Below, piece after piece: positions 1 to 8,558 of a DNA stretch of 64,000 nucleotides. The position numbers were made by a program, and so were the translations under genes. The notes below the pieces were generated by a model. The model searched no databases, was not told the origin of the DNA, and saw nothing but the letters and a program-made list of their open reading frames with translations. Each line of letters starts with the position of its first letter. Positions within the stretch are counted from its first letter, which is position 1. The stretch lies in assembly GCF_003226855.1 (NCBI RefSeq), contig NZ_CP029820.1, forward strand, positions 1 through 64,000, written 5' to 3'. This DNA is from Blattabacterium sp. (Cryptocercus kyebangensis) (GTDB taxonomy: Bacteria; Bacteroidota; Bacteroidia; Flavobacteriales; Blattabacteriaceae).

Positions 1-1038
1 ATGGGTTTAGTTGATTTGATAAATAATTTATTTAATCAAGAAATAGCTATAGATTTAGGGACAGCAAATACTCTTATCATGCATAACAATAAAGTTATTG
101 TAGATTTGCCTTCAATAATAGCTATAGATGTAAGAACTAAAAAAGTATTAGCTGTAGGAGAAGAAGCAAAAAAAATGCAAGGGAAAACACATGATAATAT
201 TAAAATATACAAACCATTAAAAGACGGAGTCATTGCCGATTATCAAGTTGCAGAACTTATGATAAGAGAATTTATAAAAAAAGTTCCTGGTATTAATAAA
301 AAATTTTTTACTCCATCATTAACTATGGTTATTTGTATACCGTCCGGAATAACAGAGGTAGAAAAAAGAGCCGTAAAAGATTCTGCACAACATCTTAATG
401 CAAAAGACGTTTATTTAATTGAGGAACCTATGGCCGCTGCTATTGGTTCTGGAATATCGGTAACCAAAGCTGAAGGAAATATGATTATTGATATTGGTGG
501 GGGTACTACAGAATGTGGAGTAATAGCTTTAGGTGGAATCGTTTGTCAAAAATCTATTAAAATAGCTGGAGATGTTTTCACTAATGATATAGCCTATTTT
601 CTTAGAACTAAATATAATTTATATATTGGAGAAAGAACGGCAGAAAAAATTAAAATAGACATTGGAGCGGCTATAGAAGCAATTGATAATCCACCAGAAA
701 ATATTCGTATACAAGGAAGAGATTTACCAACAGGAAAACCTAAAGAAATGAATATTTCTTATAAAGAAACTATTCCTGCACTTGATAAATCTATTCTAAG
801 GATTGAAGATGCGGTTATGGAAACCCTTTCTAGCACTCCACCAGAACTTGCGGCAGATATTTACAAAACGGGTATATATATGGCTGGTGGAGGTTCTCTT
901 TTAAGAGGGTTAGATAGAAGAATATCTAAAAAAACAGGGCTTTCTGTTTCTTTAGTAGAAGATCCTTTGAGAGCTGTAGTAAAAGGGACAGGTGTTGCTT
1001 TGAAAAATATTGATAAATTCACATTTTTAATGAAATAA
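1..1038 (+). CDS. mreB: Rod shape-determining actin homologue MreB
   Basis: Bacterial actin homologue that assembles membrane-bound filaments and guides the cell-elongation peptidoglycan machinery. At 345 residues it is full length for the family. The first phosphate loop IDLGTANT lies at residues 17-24, the second, DIGGGTT, at 164-170, and the adenosine-binding AGGGS at 295-299. The ATG sits on the first base of the window, so no upstream signals are visible; the N-terminus (short amphipathic lead, then QEIAIDLGTANT) looks like a natural MreB start. It heads the mreB-mreC-mreD-PBP2-rodA cluster, with mreC beginning 19 bases after its stop. The assignment is secure; only the start cannot be tested against upstream sequence. 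Confidence 0.96.
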   Translation: MGLVDLINNLFNQEIAIDLGTANTLIMHNNKVIVDLPSIIAIDVRTKKVLAVGEEAKKMQGKTHDNIKIYKPLKDGVIADYQVAELMIREFIKKVPGINKKFFTPSLTMVICIPSGITEVEKRAVKDSAQHLNAKDVYLIEEPMAAAIGSGISVTKAEGNMIIDIGGGTTECGVIALGGIVCQKSIKIAGDVFTNDIAYFLRTKYNLYIGERTAEKIKIDIGAAIEAIDNPPENIRIQGRDLPTGKPKEMNISYKETIPALDKSILRIEDAVMETLSSTPPELAADIYKTGIYMAGGGSLLRGLDRRISKKTGLSVSLVEDPLRAVVKGTGVALKNIDKFTFLMK

Positions 1039-1057
1039 TGAAATATAAAATATTATT

Positions 1058-1882
1058 ATGCGTGATTTTTTTCTAAAATGGCGTTTTTTTATTTTATTTA
1101 TTTTATTAGAATCTACAGCTCTTTTTCTCTCTTTTTCAAAAAATAATTTTCATCAAAATATTGATATAGGTTCTTCCAATTTTATTATTGGAAATATTTA
1201 TGAATCTATTTATAGATTACGTCATTATTTTTTCTTAGATATTGAAAATGAGAAACTTATAAACGAAAATGCAAAATTACGTCATTTTATTATATCCTCT
1301 AAAATAAAGAAATTTACTAGGGATTTTAAAAAAAAGAATATAGATTATTTACAACAATATATTTATACTCCTGTAAAAATTATCAACAACAGTATATATG
1401 AACAAGAAAATTATATAACTATTAATAAAGGAAGTTTAGATGGAATTAAAACAGATATGGGAATAATATTATCTTATGGAATAGCAGGAATAATTATAAA
1501 AACTTCCCCCCATTTCAGTATAGCTATTTCTCTCTTAAATCCAAAAATTAAAGTTAATGCTAGATTAAGAAAAAATAAATATTTTGGAACAGTAAGTTGG
1601 GATGGAATAGACCATGAATATATTGTTTTATACGATATTCCTAGACATTCTATTTTTTATAAAGGAGAAATAGTAGAAACAGATGGAAAATCTTCTACCT
1701 TTCCTGAAGGAATACCGATTGGTAGAGTTACTTGTTATAGATTCGATGAAAAAGATGCAAATTATGTAATAAAAGTAAAACTTTTTGAAAATTTTTCTAC
1801 CATAGAAAATGCTTATGTTGTGAAAAACTTATTCAAAAAAGAATGGAACGATATTCAACTTTATAAAGTTGAACATAAATAA
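1058..1882 (+). CDS. mreC: Rod shape-determining protein MreC
   Basis: Bitopic inner-membrane scaffold linking MreB filaments to PBP2 and RodA. The 274 residues show a cytoplasmic lead, one transmembrane segment at about residues 8-26, a charged helical stretch at about 60-95 that fits the dimerising coiled coil, then the beta-rich periplasmic MreC core with its conserved glycine turns (SLDGIKTDMGIIL, near 127-140, and a PEGIPIGRV segment near 220). Its TAA shares one base with the ATG of mreD, so the two are translationally coupled. The gene is intact. Confidence 0.9.
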   Translation: MRDFFLKWRFFILFILLESTALFLSFSKNNFHQNIDIGSSNFIIGNIYESIYRLRHYFFLDIENEKLINENAKLRHFIISSKIKKFTRDFKKKNIDYLQQYIYTPVKIINNSIYEQENYITINKGSLDGIKTDMGIILSYGIAGIIIKTSPHFSIAISLLNPKIKVNARLRKNKYFGTVSWDGIDHEYIVLYDIPRHSIFYKGEIVETDGKSSTFPEGIPIGRVTCYRFDEKDANYVIKVKLFENFSTIENAYVVKNLFKKEWNDIQLYKVEHK

Positions 1883-2397
1883 TGAATTTTATTTTTATTA
1901 GAAAATTTTTCATATATGTTTTTTATATTTTTTTTCTTTGTTTAATTCAAATATCGATATTAAATCCTATATTTTTTGGATGGTATACTTATATTTATAT
2001 ACTTTTTGTATTAACATATCCATATCGTGGAAATAAATGTATATTTTTGTTTTTATCTTTTATAACTGGATGGTTTATAGATAATTGTATGAATACTGGA
2101 GGGAATCATGCTTTTTCTACTACTTTTTCTGCTTTTTTTCGATTAAAATTACTTCAATTTTTTGACGGAAAAAATTTTCTAACAAGAAGTGATTTTTCTA
2201 TTTACGAGTTACCATTTATTCGGAAAATACTTTATATATTTTCATTGGTTTTTGTTCATCATTTTTCATTATTTATGTTAGAAGTATTTAAGGTTTCTTT
2301 TTTTAGTAAAATTATTTTATTGAAAACTATATTTAGCAGTATTTTTACAACAATTTTATGTATTGTATATTTTTTTTTTAGAACAATTAAACATTGA
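1882..2397 (+). CDS. mreD: Rod shape-determining membrane protein MreD
   Basis: Small, very hydrophobic protein of 171 residues with five or six predicted membrane segments and few soluble loops. Sequence alone would not identify it firmly, but its size, topology and place between mreC and PBP2 are those of MreD, which joins MreC in the elongasome. The gene starts on the last base of the mreC stop codon, and its own stop overlaps the TTG start of the PBP2 gene. MreD is poorly conserved across phyla, so the call rests mainly on context. Confidence 0.8.
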   Translation: MNFIFIRKFFIYVFYIFFLCLIQISILNPIFFGWYTYIYILFVLTYPYRGNKCIFLFLSFITGWFIDNCMNTGGNHAFSTTFSAFFRLKLLQFFDGKNFLTRSDFSIYELPFIRKILYIFSLVFVHHFSLFMLEVFKVSFFSKIILLKTIFSSIFTTILCIVYFFFRTIKH

Positions 2398-4304
2398 AAA
2401 AATTACATATATTTTATATTTTATTAAGTTCTATAGGTTTAATTTTTATAATTAGATTATTCTATATACAAATATATACTGAAAAGTATATTTTAAATGC
2501 CTTTAATACATCTATAAAACAAGAAATTATTATCCCTGAAAGGGGTTCTATTTTTGATAGAAATAATAATTTATTAGTTTTTAATAAGTCTATTTATGAA
2601 TTAATAGTAGTTCCCATGTTAATAGATGAAAATTTTAACATTATAGAATTCTGTAATCTTGTAGGAATAGAAAAAGATACTTTTCATAAAAATTTAGATA
2701 AAGCAAAAGCTTATTCTAAATATTTACCTTCTGTTTTTCTTCCTTTTATTTCAAAGGAAAAATTCGCTTCTATACAAGAGAAGCTTTATAAGTATAAAGG
2801 ATTTGATTGGACTAAACGTTCTCTTAGAGATTATAAAGTAGAAAGTTCCGCTAATATTTTAGGATATATAGGGGAAGTAAATCAAAAAAATATCAAGAAA
2901 GAATCGAATTATTATCAAATGGGAGATTTTATAGGATGGGCTGGAGTAGAAAAATCTTATGAAAAAATATTAAGGGGAAGAAAAGGAGTAAAATACTGGA
3001 TTAGAGATAGAAATGGATGTATTATAGGAAGTTATAATAATAAAAAAAATAATGTAAAATCCATTAGCGGAAATGATATTTATTTAACCATCGATTGGGG
3101 ACTACAAAGTTATGCAGAACAACTGATGTATCAAAAAAAAGGAGGTATAGTAGCTATAAATCCTAAAAATGGAGAAATATTATCTTTAGTATCTAGCCCT
3201 ATTAATAATCCTAATTTATTTGTAGGAATACATCGTTCTAAAGAATTTAAAAGGTTAATTAAAAATACAATAGATTATCCATTATTTGATAGAACAACAC
3301 AAGCACGTTATCCTCCAGCATCTCCATTTAAATTGTTAACAGAATTAGCAGGTCTTCAAATGGGAGTAGTAAATACAAATACTCATTTTATATGCTATAA
3401 TGGATTTAAATTGGGAAAAAAAAGAATTCATTGTCATTCTGGATTTCATGGATTTCCAATAGGTATAGAAACGGCTGTTGCTGTATCTTGTAATAATTAT
3501 TTTGCACAAGTTTATAAACGTGTAATTGAAAAATATCCAAAAAATTTAACGAAAAGTGTCAATGAATGGAGTGATATTATTAAAAGTTTTGGATTTGGAA
3601 ATTATTTGTATAACGATTTAGCTACTGGAGAAAAAGGAATAATCCCTTCTGGAGATTATTATAATAAAAAATATGGATATTCCAAATGGAATGCTCTTAC
3701 CATTATTTCAAATAGTATTGGACAAGGAGAAATTAATGTAACTCCTATTCAGTTAGCTAATATGGTTTGTGCTATAGCAAATAAAGGTTTTTTTTATACT
3801 CCACATATTGTAAAATATATTAATCATCAACCTATTTCTAATTCAAATTATACTTTTGCTAAATATACTAAAGTTAAAAGTAAGTATTTTGATTTTATTA
3901 TTCATGGGATGGAAAAAGTTTTTTCAATTGGAACTGGAAAAAGTTTTAAATCTTCAGATATTAGAATGGCTGGGAAAACAGGAACTGCACAAAATTTTAT
4001 TAAAATTAATCATAATACTATTACTCTTCCTGATCACTCTGTTTTCATTTTATTTGCTCCAGTAGAAGATCCTAAAATAGCTATTTCAGTTATAATAGAA
4101 AATGGAGGATTCGGATCTCGTTGGGCTGGTCCTATAGCTAGTCTTATTGCAGAGAAATATATTAATAATAATGTACATAGAAAAAATCTTGAGAAAAAAA
4201 TAATGACTTCAGGATTAAAAATAGTATACGATTCTATAGCAAAAATGAAAAGTTATAGTTATAATAAAAAAAATACAAAAGATTCTATTGATAAAAAGAA
4301 ATAA
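2394..4304 (+). CDS. mrdA: Penicillin-binding protein 2 (peptidoglycan transpeptidase)
   Basis: Class B PBP that cross-links peptidoglycan during side-wall elongation, together with RodA. One transmembrane anchor lies at about residues 5-24, followed by the pedestal domain with the ERGSIFDRN motif. The transpeptidase domain carries all three catalytic motifs: Ser-Pro-Phe-Lys at 310-313 (nucleophile S310), Ser-Cys-Asn at 365-367 and Lys-Thr-Gly at 528-530. At 636 residues it is full length. The start is TTG, overlapping the mreD stop (TTGA), which suggests coupled translation. The last residues overlap rodA by 17 bases. Confidence 0.94.
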   Translation: MKKLHIFYILLSSIGLIFIIRLFYIQIYTEKYILNAFNTSIKQEIIIPERGSIFDRNNNLLVFNKSIYELIVVPMLIDENFNIIEFCNLVGIEKDTFHKNLDKAKAYSKYLPSVFLPFISKEKFASIQEKLYKYKGFDWTKRSLRDYKVESSANILGYIGEVNQKNIKKESNYYQMGDFIGWAGVEKSYEKILRGRKGVKYWIRDRNGCIIGSYNNKKNNVKSISGNDIYLTIDWGLQSYAEQLMYQKKGGIVAINPKNGEILSLVSSPINNPNLFVGIHRSKEFKRLIKNTIDYPLFDRTTQARYPPASPFKLLTELAGLQMGVVNTNTHFICYNGFKLGKKRIHCHSGFHGFPIGIETAVAVSCNNYFAQVYKRVIEKYPKNLTKSVNEWSDIIKSFGFGNYLYNDLATGEKGIIPSGDYYNKKYGYSKWNALTIISNSIGQGEINVTPIQLANMVCAIANKGFFYTPHIVKYINHQPISNSNYTFAKYTKVKSKYFDFIIHGMEKVFSIGTGKSFKSSDIRMAGKTGTAQNFIKINHNTITLPDHSVFILFAPVEDPKIAISVIIENGGFGSRWAGPIASLIAEKYINNNVHRKNLEKKIMTSGLKIVYDSIAKMKSYSYNKKNTKDSIDKKK

Positions 4305-5529
4305 AACATTACTAGGGAATATTGACTGGTATATCGTAATAATTTATATTTTCATGATTTTCTTTGGATGTATGAACCTATGTTCTGTTTCTTATGAAAA
4401 AGCGGAAAAACAATTGATATGGATTATAATAAGTTTTATTTTCATATTTATAGTTTTTTTATTTAAACCAATACATTATAAATATTTTTCTCCATTCTTT
4501 TTTTTATTTACGTTATTTCTTTTGATTGGTGTATTTTTTTTTGGTAAAAATATAAATGGATCAAAATCTTGGTATGTTTTTGGTCCTATTAGTTTTCAAC
4601 CTTCTGAATTATCCAAAATATCTACATCTTTAATGATAGCTCGTATTATGAGTCAGGAGGATATTCAAAAAAATAAAAATACATTATTATATATATCTAT
4701 AATAGTAATATTACCCACATTATTAATATTTTTTCAACCTGATCCAGGTTCTTCTATAGTTTTTTCCTCATTTATTTTAACTTTGTATAGGGAAGGATTA
4801 TCTGTATTTTTTATATTTTATATATTATTTTTAATTTTTTTATTCGTTCTTTCGTTAAATATTTCACCTTGGATTATTGTATTCTTTCTTTTTTTTATTT
4901 TTTTACTTATTTTTTTTGTAAAAAAAAAAAGAACCATAAATGATTTATTGTTTTCTATTTTTTTCTTTATTATTTTTTCTACTTTTGTTTTTATATCTCC
5001 ATTTTTTTATCAAAAATTATTGAAAAAACATCATAAAGACAGGATTAATATCCTATTTAAGAATGAATTCGATAGAAAGTACAGAGAGAATATAGGATAT
5101 AATCTTTTATATTCCAAAACTGCTATTGGTTCTGGAAAATTTTTTGGAAAAGGATATCAAAAAGGGACCATTACAAAAGGAAAATTTGTTCCTGAACAAC
5201 ATACAGATTATATTTTTTGTACTGTAGGAGAAGAATGGGGATTTATAGGAAGTGTTATTTTAATTATATTTTATTTATGGTTTATTAGTCGTATTTATTT
5301 TTTATCGGAAAGACAAAAAGATATTTTTGGAAGAATTTTTGGATATTCTGTAGGGAATATTCTTTTTATTCATATTATCCTAAATTTAGGAATGGTGATG
5401 GGGTTATTTCCAACAATAGGAATTGTTTTCCCATTTTTTAGTTATGGAGGATCTTCTATTTGGTCTTTTACTGTTTTATTATTTATTTTTATTCGATTAG
5501 ATGCTTCAGATCAAACCAGTTTGATCTGA
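4288..5529 (+). CDS. rodA: Peptidoglycan glycosyltransferase RodA (SEDS family)
   Basis: SEDS-family polytopic membrane enzyme that polymerises lipid II into glycan strands for cell elongation, partnered with the PBP2 encoded just upstream. The 413 residues give about ten membrane segments and the family signatures FQPSELSKI (near 104-112), FQPDPGSS (near 149-156), EQHTDYIFCTVGEEWGF (near 306-322) and the C-terminal PTIGIVFPFFSYGGSS. The start is TTG, inside the end of the PBP2 gene. The last codons form one arm of a strong hairpin spanning the stop codon (see 5505-5530). Confidence 0.94.
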   Translation: MIKRNKTLLGNIDWYIVIIYIFMIFFGCMNLCSVSYEKAEKQLIWIIISFIFIFIVFLFKPIHYKYFSPFFFLFTLFLLIGVFFFGKNINGSKSWYVFGPISFQPSELSKISTSLMIARIMSQEDIQKNKNTLLYISIIVILPTLLIFFQPDPGSSIVFSSFILTLYREGLSVFFIFYILFLIFLFVLSLNISPWIIVFFLFFIFLLIFFVKKKRTINDLLFSIFFFIIFSTFVFISPFFYQKLLKKHHKDRINILFKNEFDRKYRENIGYNLLYSKTAIGSGKFFGKGYQKGTITKGKFVPEQHTDYIFCTVGEEWGFIGSVILIIFYLWFISRIYFLSERQKDIFGRIFGYSVGNILFIHIILNLGMVMGLFPTIGIVFPFFSYGGSSIWSFTVLLFIFIRLDASDQTSLI

Positions 5530-5530
5530 A
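5505..5530. terminator. Hairpin spanning the rodA stop codon
   Basis: A perfect 11-bp inverted repeat (TTCAGATCAAA / TTTGATCTGAA) with a four-base CCAG loop covers the last codons and the TGA of rodA. It lies between the convergent genes rodA and yitT and could end transcription in both directions. No long T-run follows on the plus strand, so the terminator reading is inference from position and stem quality. Confidence 0.55.
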
Positions 5531-5557
5531 ATATAATATATATATGAAATCCCCATA

Positions 5558-6409
5558 TTAATGAAAAGGTCTTTTTTTTACCATACCTCCTTGCGTATTT
5601 TTGATATTTTGTGTAATAACAAAAGCTTTAGAATCTATTTTTTCTATTTCTATTTTAAGTTTATTTATTTCTAAGCGAGTGACTATTGTATATATAATAT
5701 TCAAATTTTTCATATTATATCCACTTTTTCCATTATAAATGGTTACTCCAAATCCCAATTTTTTAATCATCCAATGTATTTTCTTTGATTTATCAGTTAT
5801 AATAGTAACACTTGTATATTCTTCTATTCCATCTATAACAAAATCAATAGTTTTAGCGGCTACTAAATAACTTAATATTGAATAAAAGGCTGACTCTATT
5901 GATAAATAAAAAGAAGATATTAAAAAAATAGAAATATTAATTAATATGATAATATCACTTACAGAAAAATAATTTATTTTTCTACTTACATAAATAGCGA
6001 AAACTTCAGTTCCATCTAAAACTCCACCTCCTCTAATAGTTAATCCTATTCCTGAACCTATAAAAAAACCTCCAAAAATAGAAGCTAACATTTTATCTTT
6101 TGTTAAAATTGGAAAATCAATAGTTATTAAAACTAATGATAATAGAAACATAGAAATCAAAGTTTTGATAGCAAAATCATATCCTATATGTTTATATCCT
6201 AAAATAATAAAAGGAAAATTCAAAAAAATTAATAAAAATTGTAATTTTAATGGAGTTAGCATATTTAACAATAAAGAAATACCCATTATCCCTCCATCTA
6301 TAAAAGAATTTGGAATTAGAAAACTTTCTAATCCAAAGGCCACACAGTTTATTCCTAAAAAAATTTGTAGTAGATATTTAAGATTTTTCAAAAAATTTGT
6401 ATCTTTCAT
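5558..6409 (-). CDS. YitT-family membrane protein (DUF2179 C-terminus)
   Basis: Predicted integral membrane protein of the YitT/DUF161 family: about five membrane helices in the first 200 residues, with the conserved glycine-rich loops GGIMGISLLLN and RGGGVLDGTEV, then a soluble DUF2179 domain (IDGIEEYTSVTII onward) that ends the protein. Its substrate is unknown. The frame stays open to an ATG at 6451, but those 14 extra codons lie inside the acceptor arm of the tmRNA gene on the other strand. The ATG at 6409 (MKDTNFLKN) gives a normal N-terminus of 283 residues, so I chose it. It is convergent with rodA. Function remains unassigned. Confidence 0.85.
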   Translation of the reverse strand: MKDTNFLKNLKYLLQIFLGINCVAFGLESFLIPNSFIDGGIMGISLLLNMLTPLKLQFLLIFLNFPFIILGYKHIGYDFAIKTLISMFLLSLVLITIDFPILTKDKMLASIFGGFFIGSGIGLTIRGGGVLDGTEVFAIYVSRKINYFSVSDIIILINISIFLISSFYLSIESAFYSILSYLVAAKTIDFVIDGIEEYTSVTIITDKSKKIHWMIKKLGFGVTIYNGKSGYNMKNLNIIYTIVTRLEINKLKIEIEKIDSKAFVITQNIKNTQGGMVKKRPFH

Positions 6410-6425
6410 TAGAATTTTTTTTAAA

Positions 6426-6820
6426 GGGGCTGATTTTGGAATAGACAGCAAGATTATTTATGAAGGGAAGCATACCGTGTCACGTAAGGTATTACACGTA
6501 AAACAGCGTTACAAATATATAAATGGCGAAAAACAATACGCTTTTGCTGCTTAATGAAATATCATTATAGCTTAATCTGTAAGATACAGAAGTAAAATAT
6601 CTCTCAGGAATTTTTCCTTATAGTTCCTGATATAGAGGTACTCAGAATATAAGGATTAGAAAACGGATGATTCTCAAGTTTTTTAATTATACTTTTGGAA
6701 TCTAGGATTTTATTTTGGATCCAAAGTCCGATTTTAATCTGAAAAAATAAGCTTTGGATAAGTATGTAGAATTCCTTTATATTACTTGTTTGGACGCGGG
6801 TTCAAATCCCGCCAGCTCCA
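6426..6820 (+). ncRNA. ssrA: Transfer-messenger RNA (tmRNA)
   Basis: Ribosome-rescue RNA that frees stalled ribosomes and tags the nascent peptide. The 5' end GGGGCTGATTTTGGA and the 3' end with the T-arm (GCGGGTTCAAATCCCGC) and CAGCTCC form a 7-bp acceptor stem (6426-6432 with 6813-6819, one G-U pair). The discriminator A is at 6820. CCA is not encoded and must be added. The tag frame reads GEKQYAFAA and stops at TAA 6552-6554, with the Gly resume codon at about 6525 (an Asn codon precedes it, so the exact resume codon is inferred). The AFAA end resembles the usual ALAA degron. The 395-base length is normal for a one-piece tmRNA. Confidence 0.95.
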
Positions 6821-6850
6821 CTTTTTATACAAAAATTATTTATTTTTGAA

Positions 6851-8554
6851 TTGTATTGTAAATTATTCTTTATACAAAGAAAAAAAATACAATTTTTTTT
6901 CTATAGTATACTTTCTGGAATTTTATTGGGATTAGGATGGCCTACTAATGGAAATCCACTATTCCTATTCATAGCTTTTATTCCTCTATTATACATAGAA
7001 GAATGTTTGAGTCATTCTTTTTTTTATTCCAAAAAAATTATCTTTTACATTTTTATATTTTCTTTTTTTACTTTTTTAATATGGAATGCTATTTCTACAT
7101 GGTGGTTATCTTATGCAAAGAGACCTAATGGAAATTTTGCTCTAGAAGCTTATTTAATTCCTGTTTTTTTAAATGCTCTATTTATGTCCATTGTATTTAC
7201 TTTTTATTCATGGATAAAAAAAAGTGTAGAAAATAAAAAAATAGGATATATATTCTTGATTTGTGTATGGATATCATTTGAGAAAATGCATTTAGAATGG
7301 GAATTATCTTGGCCTTGGTTGAATTTAGGAAATGGATTTTCTAATCATATAGAATGGATACAATGGTATGAATATACGGGATCTTTAGGAGGAAGCATAT
7401 GGATATGGAGCGTTAATATAGGATTAATGAATTCTATTATAGAATATCAAAAAAGAAATAATAAACTCAATTTATACAAAAAAATTTTTGTAAATATAGG
7501 AAAAATATTTTTACTAATTTTTATTTCAAACTATATATACTGGAAATATGAAGAAAAAAAAGATGGATCTGTAGAGGTCTTCATTTTACAACCTAATATT
7601 GATCCATATTATCAGAAATATAAAATTTCTACGGATAAATTAATTCTTAGATTGAAAAAATTAATAGATGAAAAAATATCTTTTGGAAAAAAAACATTTA
7701 TTATAGCTCCTGAAACTGCTATTCCTGGATATGGGAAAAAAATTTCTATGGAAAATATAGAAAAAGATAGAACTATTTCAATAGTTAGAAATTATCTCAG
7801 TAAATTTTATCCAAAAACAGTATTTATTACAGGTGTAGAATTATACGATTTATATTATAAATGGAATATTAGTAAAACGGCTACTCCCATTTTTTTAGAA
7901 AATGAAAAGAGTATACGATGGTTGGATCTATTTAATTCTATAATCCAAATTGATTTATCTGGAAATATAAAAGTTCATCATAAATCAAAGCTAGTACCAG
8001 CTGTAGAAACTTTTCCTTATAAAAAAATTCTTTTTCCTATATTGGGAGATATTTTACTTAATTTTGGTGGAAGTGTAATGGAACATGGAAAATCGAAAGA
8101 TCCTTTTTCTGATATATTTATACATCCTTATTTTGGAATTAAAGTAGTCCCCATCATTTGCTATGAATCTATTTTTGGAGAATACGTATCTAAATTTATT
8201 AAAAAAAATAATGCAGATTTTATAGTTATCATAACTAATGATGGATGGTGGGGGAGATCACAAGGATACAAACAACACCTCTATTATGCTCGTCTTAGAG
8301 CAATTGAAAATAGAAAATACATAGCTAGATCTTCCAATACTGGAGTATCTTGTTTTATTAATGAAAAAGGAGAAATAATTTCTTCTATTCCTTACGGAAA
8401 AAAAGGAATATTATCCGATAAAGTTAGCATTAATAGAAAACAGACTTTTTATACAAAAAATGGAGATTATCTGGCTAAGATTAGTTTATTAACAGCAATA
8501 ATAATTTTCATTTATACAATAATATTTCGTTTTTATATAAAAAAAAAGATTTGA
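6851..8554 (+). CDS. lnt: Apolipoprotein N-acyltransferase
   Basis: Inner-membrane enzyme that adds the third acyl chain to the N-terminal cysteine of lipoproteins, the last step after Lgt and signal peptidase II. About six N-terminal membrane helices (residues 15-225) precede a carbon-nitrogen hydrolase domain (about 235-520) and one C-terminal helix. The catalytic triad is visible: Glu288 (APETAIPG), Lys378 (HHKSKLVPAVE) and Cys437 (IICYESIFGEYV). At 567 residues it is full length. The start is TTG, 30 bases after the tmRNA; no ATG lies near the N-terminus. Lgt is encoded at 23 kb and a Lol-type permease at 31 kb. Confidence 0.93.
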   Translation: MYCKLFFIQRKKIQFFFYSILSGILLGLGWPTNGNPLFLFIAFIPLLYIEECLSHSFFYSKKIIFYIFIFSFFTFLIWNAISTWWLSYAKRPNGNFALEAYLIPVFLNALFMSIVFTFYSWIKKSVENKKIGYIFLICVWISFEKMHLEWELSWPWLNLGNGFSNHIEWIQWYEYTGSLGGSIWIWSVNIGLMNSIIEYQKRNNKLNLYKKIFVNIGKIFLLIFISNYIYWKYEEKKDGSVEVFILQPNIDPYYQKYKISTDKLILRLKKLIDEKISFGKKTFIIAPETAIPGYGKKISMENIEKDRTISIVRNYLSKFYPKTVFITGVELYDLYYKWNISKTATPIFLENEKSIRWLDLFNSIIQIDLSGNIKVHHKSKLVPAVETFPYKKILFPILGDILLNFGGSVMEHGKSKDPFSDIFIHPYFGIKVVPIICYESIFGEYVSKFIKKNNADFIVIITNDGWWGRSQGYKQHLYYARLRAIENRKYIARSSNTGVSCFINEKGEIISSIPYGKKGILSDKVSINRKQTFYTKNGDYLAKISLLTAIIIFIYTIIFRFYIKKKI

Positions 8555-8558
8555 ATAT

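Noticed and set aside
6165-6554. Plus-strand open frame ending in GEKQYAFAA
   Set aside because: Its first half is the antisense of yitT, and its last residues are the tmRNA tag; it is not a free-standing protein gene.
6841-6848. TATTTTTG matching the -7 promoter element, two bases before the lnt start
   Set aside because: Transcription would begin inside the coding sequence; no later start codon fits, so lnt is more likely read from upstream.
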